Assembly (NCBI RefSeq): GCF_963667985.1
Contig: NZ_OY764081.1
Span: 1,696,987-1,760,986 of the forward strand
Origin: an uncultured Methanocorpusculum sp.
GTDB taxonomy: Archaea > Halobacteriota > Methanomicrobia > Methanomicrobiales > Methanocorpusculaceae
Length of the DNA: 64,000 nt
Reading direction: 5' to 3'
How positions within the stretch are numbered: the first letter of the stretch is position 1; each line of letters opens with the position of its first letter. Below the pieces are notes generated by a model. The model ran no database searches. It was not told the origin of the DNA and worked only from the letters and a program-made list of their open reading frames with translations. A program made the position numbers and the translations under genes. This document shows positions 57,414 to 64,000 of this stretch, piece by piece.

Positions 57414-59120
57414 ATGGCAAAAGTAGAAAAGACCCAGAAACTCTTCCTTGATGCACTCAAGCAGAAGTTCCCAAAACAGGATGTAGCATCCACCACCGCA
57501 GAGTTCTATAAATTCAACGGTCTTGAGCAGTCACCCCGTAAGAAGGAGTTCATGGCCATCAACAAGAAGATCGAAGCTGAACGCGGTATCTCCATGTACG
57601 ACCCGAACCGCTGCCACCTCGGCGGTATCCCGATGGGTCAGCGCCAGCTGATGACCTACGAACTCTCCGGCACCGGAACTTTCGTTGAGGGTGATGACCT
57701 TCACTTCGTCAACAATGCTGCCATGCAGCAGATGTGGGATGATATCCGCAGAACCGTAATCGTGTCCATGGATATGGCCCACCAGACCCTGCAGAAGCGT
57801 CTCGGCAAGGAAGTTACTCCTGAAACCATCAACGAGTATCTCCACGTCGTCAACCACGCAATGCCCGGAGGCGCCGTCGTTCAGGAACACATGGTCGAGA
57901 CCCACCCGGGACTTACCGACGACTGTTACGTCCGTGTGTTTACCGGTGACCAGGAACTCGCCGACAATCTCGAGCCCCAGTTCGTCATCGACGTCGAGAA
58001 GCTCTTCCCGAAGAAGCAGGCTGAGGCCCTCCAGGCAGCAGTCGGCAAATCCCTCTGGCAGTGCGTCCACATGCCGACCATCGTCGGCCGTACCTGCGAT
58101 GGAGGAACGACCTCCCGCTGGTCCGCCATGCAGATCGGTATGTCCTTCATTGCCGCATACCGTATGTGCGCCGGTGAAGCAGCAGTCGCTGACCTGTCCT
58201 TTGCAGCAAAGCACGCTGGTGTCATCAACATGGCCCACCACTTGCCTGCACGCCGTGCACGCGGTCCGAACGAGCCCGGAGGAATGCTCTTTGGTAACTT
58301 CTCCGATATGATCCAGGCAGACCGTGTCAACCCGAACGACCCGGCAAAAGCATCCCTGGAAAATGTCGCAGCAGGAGCCATGCTCTTCGACCAGATCTGG
58401 CTTGGATCATATATGTCCGGCGGTGTCGGTTTCACCCAGTACGCAACTGCAGCATACACGGATAACATCCTTGATGACTTCACCTACTACGGAATGGACT
58501 ATCTCCACGACAAGTACAAGGTTGATATCAAAAACCCGAACCCGAAAGACAAAGTCAAAGCAACCCAGGAAGTTGTCAACGACATTGCATCGGAAGTCAA
58601 CCTTTACGGTATGGAGCAGTATGAACAGTTCCCGACCATGATGGAAGACCACTTCGGCGGTTCCCAGCGTGCAGCAGTTCTTGCAGCAGCATCCGGTATC
58701 ACCACATCCATTGGAACCGGAAATTCCAACGCCGGTCTCAACGGCTGGTATCTGTCCATGCTTCTCCACAAAGACGGATGGTCCAGACTTGGTTTCTTCG
58801 GCTACGATCTGCAGGATCAGTGCGGTTCCGCAAACTCACTCTCCATCAGACCCGACGAGGGCTGTATCGGCGAGTTCCGTGGACCGAACTACCCGAACTA
58901 TGCAATGAACGTCGGTCACCAGGGAGAATACGCAGCAATTGCAGCCTCTGCCCACTTCGGCCGCGGCGACGCATGGACGCTCTCCCCGCTGATCAAGATC
59001 TGTTTCGCAGACCCGGCCCTGAAGTTCGACTTCGCCCACCCGCGTGCAGAATTCGCCAAGGGAGCAATCCGCGAATTCATGCCTGCTGGTGAGAGATCCC
59101 TCATCATCCCGGCACAGTAA
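57414..59120 (+). CDS. mcrA: Methyl-coenzyme M reductase subunit alpha
   Basis: McrA binds F430, CoM and CoB. The 568-residue protein shows the modified-residue sites: KHAGVINM (N-methyl-His), [14 protein letters not shown] (methyl-Arg), and [16 protein letters not shown], which carries the thioglycine and S-methylcysteine positions. The Gln site region [16 protein letters not shown] is also intact. It ends the operon before a T-rich tract. No mtr genes follow. Confidence 0.98.
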   Translation: MAKVEKTQKLFLDALKQKFPKQDVASTTAEFYKFNGLEQSPRKKEFMAINKKIEAERGISMYDPNRCHLGGIPMGQRQLMTYELSGTGTFVEGDDLHFVNNAAMQQMWDDIRRTVIVSMDMAHQTLQKRLGKEVTPETINEYLHVVNHAMPGGAVVQEHMVETHPGLTDDCYVRVFTGDQELADNLEPQFVIDVEKLFPKKQAEALQAAVGKSLWQCVHMPTIVGRTCDGGTTSRWSAMQIGMSFIAAYRMCAGEAAVADLSFAAKHAGVINMAHHLPARRARGPNEPGGMLFGNFSDMIQADRVNPNDPAKASLENVAAGAMLFDQIWLGSYMSGGVGFTQYATAAYTDNILDDFTYYGMDYLHDKYKVDIKNPNPKDKVKATQEVVNDIASEVNLYGMEQYEQFPTMMEDHFGGSQRAAVLAAASGITTSIGTGNSNAGLNGWYLSMLLHKDGWSRLGFFGYDLQDQCGSANSLSIRPDEGCIGEFRGPNYPNYAMNVGHQGEYAAIAASAHFGRGDAWTLSPLIKICFADPALKFDFAHPRAEFAKGAIREFMPAGERSLIIPAQ

Positions 59121-59139
59121 GTGGATAACAAACCACTCA

Positions 59140-59153
59140 TTTTTTTCTTTTTT
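59140..59153 (+). terminator. T-rich terminator after mcrA
   Basis: A run of seven T, one C and six T follows the mcrA stop by about 20 bases. No strong hairpin precedes it; archaeal T-tract termination is likely. Confidence 0.45.
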
Positions 59154-59235
59154 CAACAGTTCTGCAAAAAAATCTGCAGAGATAATTTCATAAAAAAAGT
59201 GATGATTGATCCAGAGTTCTGGATGAGTTTATGGA

Positions 59236-60501
59236 TCAGTTGAGCTCACACAAAAGCTCGCTCATCCGTTTTAAAAGATACTGTGCTGTATCATACTCAC
59301 CATCAGTGAATATGGAAAATGATATCGTATTATTCCACGTGAGAACCACAATAACAAACGGATTTCCTGTGGTGATGTTTGCATAGTTCACGGCCTCTAT
59401 CACAGAAATATCGTTGCCGAAATCCACAACATCTTTCGGCAGGATCCCGGTATTCGACATGAATGGTGTTGAGTAATACTCCGGCTCGAGATACGGTTTA
59501 GCAGCTTCTGACTCTGGCTCTTCTATAGCGAAGAGTTCTCCAATACCCGGCGCTGTCGTCCGGTGCATCTTTGATAATGCAGTTACTTCGCGAAGAATTG
59601 AGACTATATCTCCAGACTTCGGGATTGGTGCTCTTGACCAGTAGGAAACGGAATAATTTTTAATTTCGTTTCGAAGATAGGGAGGCAGATATCTTCTGAG
59701 ATCCACCGCCCCGCGGATCGGCACCATAGACATCGAGGTCTGGAATTTTTCCAGCACATACTCCTGTAATGCAGCCGCATACACCGTAACCAGAACATCA
59801 TTCAATGTTGCATTATTTCGGCGGGCAAACTCCTTCATTGAGTTCAGTGTGTGGGGCTGTATCTTTTCGACAAAAAGCTGAGGTTTTCCGCGTTTTTCCT
59901 GTGGGAATTGAAAGAAGTTCTGATATTGCTGGACAGGGATCCGTTTTACCGCTTCAATACGGCACATTGCGGCGCATGCTTCACGGGAATAAGAATCTAG
60001 AAGTGGATCCATAGATCGCGTGTTCCAGTCACTGACCGGAGCCGGCGTGTAATCCTGATCCCACGCAAGATTCATGTAACATGTCGAGATCATCCCGACA
60101 ATATCCCATAAGCCATGTGCATCGGTTACCGTGTGATCTATCGAGAAAACCAGCGTGCAATGCGATTCATTCTGATTTGCAGTCACATGCAGGGGAGGAT
60201 GTTCGGTTGGCAGATTATCCAGAACGGCCGTGACACTCGCGGGGTCGGAACTGGCCACGCTCAGCCATTTTGGTTCTCTGGTCAGCAGCACCCACCCGCT
60301 GTTCTCGTCCTCATAACTGCCGGTATAATAACACCTGAGAATTTTGACGGCATCTGCAACTTTTTCAATTGCTTTTTCCAGACGGTTCAGGTCGATATAT
60401 CCGTCAAGTTCCAGATGAAGTGAAATGAAATAGAATTGGTTGTCATTGAATTTGCGTTGAAAACGGTCGAGTTTTGCGGAGGGGATGAATATGTCTGCCA
60501 T
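59236..60501 (-). CDS. Condensation-domain/alcohol acyltransferase-like protein
   Basis: This 421-residue protein resembles the condensation domain superfamily (NRPS C domains, PapA-type and alcohol O-acetyltransferases). The catalytic motif is HTVTDAHG (about residues 122-129), a variant of HHxxxDG in which the first His is replaced by Asp (DH). A later segment, NATLNDVLVTVYAAALQEY, matches the second-half fold. There is no carrier protein or adenylation gene nearby, so it more likely acts as a stand-alone acyltransferase on a lipid or alcohol. The gene is convergent with mcr. Function in a methanogen is open. Confidence 0.75.
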   Translation of the reverse strand: MADIFIPSAKLDRFQRKFNDNQFYFISLHLELDGYIDLNRLEKAIEKVADAVKILRCYYTGSYEDENSGWVLLTREPKWLSVASSDPASVTAVLDNLPTEHPPLHVTANQNESHCTLVFSIDHTVTDAHGLWDIVGMISTCYMNLAWDQDYTPAPVSDWNTRSMDPLLDSYSREACAAMCRIEAVKRIPVQQYQNFFQFPQEKRGKPQLFVEKIQPHTLNSMKEFARRNNATLNDVLVTVYAAALQEYVLEKFQTSMSMVPIRGAVDLRRYLPPYLRNEIKNYSVSYWSRAPIPKSGDIVSILREVTALSKMHRTTAPGIGELFAIEEPESEAAKPYLEPEYYSTPFMSNTGILPKDVVDFGNDISVIEAVNYANITTGNPFVIVVLTWNNTISFSIFTDGEYDTAQYLLKRMSELLCELN

Positions 60502-60663
60502 AAGGACGTTCCAGAATAAATATTCGCTGTCAGCCTATTTCTATCTCTGCCGAACATAACACAGTGTTCGGTCCAAAAACTGTTACCAAAAAGAACTAGA
60601 GCAATTATATGTCCTGAGAAACAACCTGTGAGGATATCGGTCACAGGTTCGGGACACAAGAGT

Positions 60664-62271
60664 ATGGCAGTATCCTCAAAAACACTCACTTTTCATCTCT
60701 CGGAAGATGCGGTAGGGCAGATCAGTTCTTTAACAGCCGAGGCGCTCAAAGAAGGGAATATTGAAGAATACGATATCGAACGTTTGCATCTTGCCGTTGA
60801 ACAGGTCCTTTTGAAATGGCTCGACGTTCTTGGAGAAGGTATCGAAGGGACATACCGGAGCGGCAAACGTCTGGGTCGTCAGTACATTAACCTCTCGGTT
60901 ATAGGACCCAGAGTAAATCCATTCGGTGACGATGGTGGAGACTGCGTATTGAACGGCGGCAATTCTGTTCAGACGCTGCTTGCAAATATCGGACTTACCC
61001 CATCGTATCATTACGTAAACGGCGAAAATCAGATCTCGCTCATGCCGAAACGGAAAAAGATCAATCCGCTGATTTATCTTTTCTGCTCGATTTTTGCGGG
61101 AGTGTTCGTTGGACTCTTGTGCCGTGAACTGCCTTCTGACATCAGACACGCCGTTTCCGAGGTGGTTGTTGTCCCGCTGTTCGACACCTTCATAGGACTT
61201 TTAATCGCGGCGGCCCTTCCCATGATGTTTTTATCCCTTATCTGGGGAATTTACAGTATTGGCGATACGGCGACACTCGGAAATATCGGCAAACGCGTTA
61301 TAGGCAGATATCTTGGCAGAATCTACTTCACGTTGGTCATCTGCACTCTTGTCTGCATTCCGTTTTTCACGTATGCAGCCGGCGGGACTACAGTGAACGG
61401 CGGGGAGTTCACGGCGATTTTTTCCATGATCCTCGATATCATTCCATCGAATCTCATCTCTCCGTTCGTTGAAGGAAACTCACTGCAGATCATCTTTCTG
61501 GCAGTGACTTTCGGTCTTGCCATGCTTATCCTGAACAAAAAGATCCCGGTGATCATACAGTTCGTCGGACAGGCAAACAACATCATCCAGCTGATCATGG
61601 AATGGATCACGTCACTCCTTCCTTTGATCATCTTCATCAGCATTCTTTAGCTTATGCTGACGGATATGCTTTCAGATATGACTGGTCTTGTGAAACTGTT
61701 TGTAATCATCTTCCTCTGTGTCGGTGCAAACCTTGTCCTGATGATCATGAGTGTTTCGATTCGGAGAAAAATTTCACCGATCACTCTGGTCAAAAAACTG
61801 CTCCCCTCCTTTCTGGTGGCCCTTACGACCGCTTCATCAGCAGCTACTTTCTCGACGAACATGGAGTGATACGAGAAAAAACTGGGCATACAGCGTAAAC
61901 TCGTGAACTTCGGCGTCCCTCTTGGAACCGCCTTCTCAAGACCAGGTCATGCTGCAGTATTTTTCTGCGTCTGTTTATTTATGGCCGATACCTACAGCGT
62001 CCCGATCACATTTTCCTGGATATTTGCCGCCATACTGACCTGCGGCCTTCTTGCTTTGGCAGTCCCGCCGGTACCCGGAGGCGGGATCGCCTGTTACTCG
62101 ATTCTGTTCCTTCAGTTGGGAATACCTGTTGAAGCACTCGGTATCGCCGTAGTGCTGGAGATCGTGCTGGACTTCCCGAGTACATCACTGAACATGGTGG
62201 CCGTGCCGGTGGATATGATCCATATGGCAGGCAAACTCAATCTGGTTGAGGAAAAAGTGATGAGAGGCTGA
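60664..62271 (+). pseudogene. Dicarboxylate/amino acid:cation symporter with N-terminal ATPase-like domain, two in-frame stops
   Basis: One continuous frame (apart from two stops) covers a DAACS-family symporter preceded by about 130 soluble residues. The N-terminal part (ERLHLAVEQVLLKWLD, then GRQYINLSVIG) resembles a histidine-kinase-type ATPase fold of the anti-sigma group. The symporter part has many membrane segments and ends in PVPGGGIACYSILFLQLGIP and FPSTSLNMVAVPVD. A TAG at 61648-61650 and a TGA at 61867-61869 are both in frame, the second fitting a TGG to TGA change (EWYEKK). Two stops leave no full-length product. I start at MAVSSKTLTF; the open frame begins at 60628. Confidence 0.83.
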
Positions 62272-62284
62272 CCCTCTCATGCTG

Positions 62285-63690
62285 CTAATTATGAGGAAGT
62301 AAAATATCCTCACGTCTCTCCCTCTGTTCCCTGAAGATGGTGTTCTTACCCATGATAAGACAAGCCAGAACAAGTGCGGCCATGGAAGGGATGAGGATTC
62401 CAAAGTCACCGGTCATCTCGAGCACCATGATCATGACCGCGATCGGCGCATGAGCAATGCTGCCGAAGAGAGCGATCATGCCTATGATAACGAATACCGG
62501 AACCGTGGTGATTGGAATCAGCTGCGGGAAAAGTATATGCAGCAGCATCCCGAATGCTCCGCCGGTAAATCCTCCTATCGAGAGACCGGGCGCAAATACT
62601 CCTCCGCTCCCGCCGGAACCAATTGTAAGAGATGTCGTCAGAGTTTTGGCAAATGGAAGAAGGATCAAAACGGTAAGGGGAAGCATGTTGTAAAGAGCAA
62701 GCTGCACAAATCCGTAACCAGATCCAAGACTGCCAAGGGCTACCAGAAGTGTATTCGGAGAGATATAGGCAAAGACGATTACGAATACTGCAATGATGAA
62801 AGCGCCTAAGACTGGTTTGAGAAAACCCGGCAGACTGTATTTTTTAAAGAATTTGTCAAAGATATTTTTCGTTCCGTAGAATGTTCTGATGTACATGATC
62901 CCGATCACAGCGCAGATGGGTCCAAGAGCTATGAAGAAGGGGACCTGAGCAACGGACCATGTCAGGGTCGTAGCGCCGAATATAGCCTCATACCCCATGA
63001 AAAACCAAAGATCGAGTAGCTGATGATCGATGCAAGAAATGAAGGGATTAAAACATCTGCTTCAACATCCCGTAAATAGAGGATCTCTGCTGCAAGTACG
63101 GCTCCCCCGAGGGGTGCTTTGAAAATCGTACCGATACCTGCTCCGATACCGGTCGCGATCGCGATTTTTCTTTCTCGAGGTGAGAGATTGAACACGTCAG
63201 AGATAAATGCGCCAAAGCCGGCAGCGATCTGCGCCGTCGGCCCTTCACGTCCCGCACTACCTCCGGTTGAAATAGTGATCATAGAAGCGATCGCTTTTAT
63301 GAATGGGACACGCCAGCGAATCTTGCCGTCTCCGTGATACGCTTTCAGCGCCGCATCCGTACCATGACCCTCTGCCTCCGGTGCGAATGTTTGCACGATG
63401 ATTCCCGAAAGAAGCGCTCCGCCGCAGATTATTGGAAGAATGAGCCAGATGACCGGCGGGGGCGTCCAGCTTGAGATTCCTTCGCTGGAAAGACCCGGCT
63501 CCAGGAAAGCGCCGTCATAGAAAATACCCATAAATAAGTTGATGCAGAATTCAAGACCCACATAAAATAAAATTGTCCCAAAACCGGAAATGACCCCAAT
63601 CGTTATTCCGATCAATAGGATTTTCTTGAAAGATATACGTTCTTCCCCTTGCGTCACAAAAACACCTTTTTCTAGTATCTTTGTTTTCAA
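62285..63690 (-). pseudogene. ClC chloride channel/antiporter, frameshifted
   Basis: The first 240 residues contain the ClC patterns GSAGREGPTAQIAAGFGAF and GIGTIFKAPLGGAVLAAEILY. After SIFGF the frame is lost. Adding one T to the T5 run at 63000-63004 (complement) continues in the frame FMGYEAIFGATTLTW and later SGGVFAPGLSIGGFTGG, to 62285. Restored length is 468 residues, normal for prokaryotic ClC. The 5-versus-6 T difference could be a mutation, a sequence error or slippage. The gene is convergent with the symporter pseudogene. Confidence 0.85.
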
Positions 63691-63696
63691 CCTATT

Positions 63697-64000
63697 TTAC
63701 ATGTGGGTCGCATCAAAGTAGATGTGCGTATACCCTCCAAGAACAGATCCGGCCTGAATTCCATCTCTGTGGTTACTAATACCATCACCACGGGTCAGTG
63801 TGAATACATATCTTACATCGGAATCCGGTACGGTCCGGGAGTAATGGAATTCATGACCCCGAAAATTCATCCCCGCGGGGAAAATGGAGGGTTCAGTCAC
63901 TTTTCCAACTACATAATTCAAAGCGACGAACCGTTTTTCCATATGAGAGTCTGCATCGAGAAGTCCGGTCATTGAATATTCCTGTCCTTCGAGGGTAGTA
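63697..64000 (-). CDS. Cobyrinate/Ni-sirohydrochlorin a,c-diamide synthase, C-terminal part
   Basis: Only the last 100 or so residues lie in the window; the frame is open to the edge (TTLEGQEYSMTG...). The segment FRGHEFHYSR and the ending GGYTHIYFDATH match the glutaminase-type C-terminus of CbiA/CfbB proteins. CfbB amidates Ni-sirohydrochlorin on the way to F430, the McrA cofactor, and CbiA acts in cobalamin synthesis. The fragment does not tell which. Confidence 0.85.
   Translation of the reverse strand, partial: TTLEGQEYSMTGLLDADSHMEKRFVALNYVVGKVTEPSIFPAGMNFRGHEFHYSRTVPDSDVRYVFTLTRGDGISNHRDGIQAGSVLGGYTHIYFDATHM

Noticed and set aside
61648..61650. TAG in the symporter as a pyrrolysine codon
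   Set aside because: The same gene also has an in-frame TGA, and pyrrolysine use is known from Methanosarcinales and related methylotrophs, not from this kind of hydrogenotroph. No pyl genes are in the window.
1..64000. CRISPR arrays, rRNA genes, tRNA genes and insertion sequences
   Set aside because: No regularly spaced repeats, no rRNA-like stretches, no convincing cloverleaf and no transposase frame were found in any gap.

Overview
The window comes from a hydrogenotrophic methanogenic archaeon. The evidence is a complete methyl-coenzyme M reductase operon (mcrBDCGA), a six-gene Ech energy-converting hydrogenase cluster, F420 synthesis (cofG), hydrogenase maturation (hypF), an F430/cobamide amidation gene at the right edge, and archaeal-type ribosomal, RNA-modification and transcription genes. 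Base composition is near 50% GC, and several genes have a TATA box about 25 to 30 bases before the start codon, as in leaderless archaeal mRNAs. The gene set fits Methanomicrobiales and looks Methanocorpusculum-like; the genus is inferred from memory of gene content, not proven.

Layout from left to right: arginine biosynthesis (argJ partial, argC); ADP-ribosylglycohydrolase; C/D-box RNP proteins Nop5 and fibrillarin; a repeat-rich non-coding stretch; TerC-like protein, DUF2115 protein, Na+/H+ antiporter and YgiQ; a structured non-coding stretch before a membrane protein/HTH pair; riboflavin kinase facing a regulator that heads the HMG-CoA synthase, thiolase and DUF35 genes; echA-F; queC-queE-queD; rps12-rps7-EF2; GrpB; a CotH/DUF4956/VTC module; PHP phosphoesterase; lipoprotein; cardiolipin synthase; cofG; three tandem DUF1624-like acyltransferases; dtdA-ftsZ-secE-spt5; the rpl11-rpl1-rpl10-rpl12 operon; hypF; a winged-helix regulator next to a Ski2-like helicase; a translation/RNA-modification operon (trmY-pus10-rpl21e-rpoF-DUF655-ksgA-hemK2-like); mcrBDCGA; a condensation-domain-like acyltransferase; a symporter; a ClC channel; and the end of a cobyrinate/Ni-sirohydrochlorin amidase gene.

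The most striking property is gene decay. Seven genes are broken by single-base lesions that I could locate: echF (frameshift), DUF4956 (in-frame TAA), VTC (frameshift in a C run), cardiolipin synthase (frameshift in an A14 run), the second acyltransferase (in-frame TGA), the symporter (in-frame TAG and TGA) and ClC (frameshift in a T run). Six of the seven encode membrane, envelope or transport functions, while the translation, mcr and biosynthetic genes are open. The mixture of nonsense changes and indels, and the clustering in dispensable functions, argue for real relaxed selection, for example in a host-associated lineage, more than for random sequencing error. The homopolymer cases could still be errors or slippage sites.

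The non-coding regions hold structure the genes do not explain: eight TTTACG/CGTAAA copies around an AT-rich tract after fibrillarin, a palindrome touching the TATA region of the DUF2178/HTH pair, a strong orphan TATA plus a 14-base palindrome before rps12, a structure pairing with the Shine-Dalgarno region before rpl1, and a long mcr leader with a near-perfect hairpin. I see no rRNA, tRNA, CRISPR array or insertion sequence.
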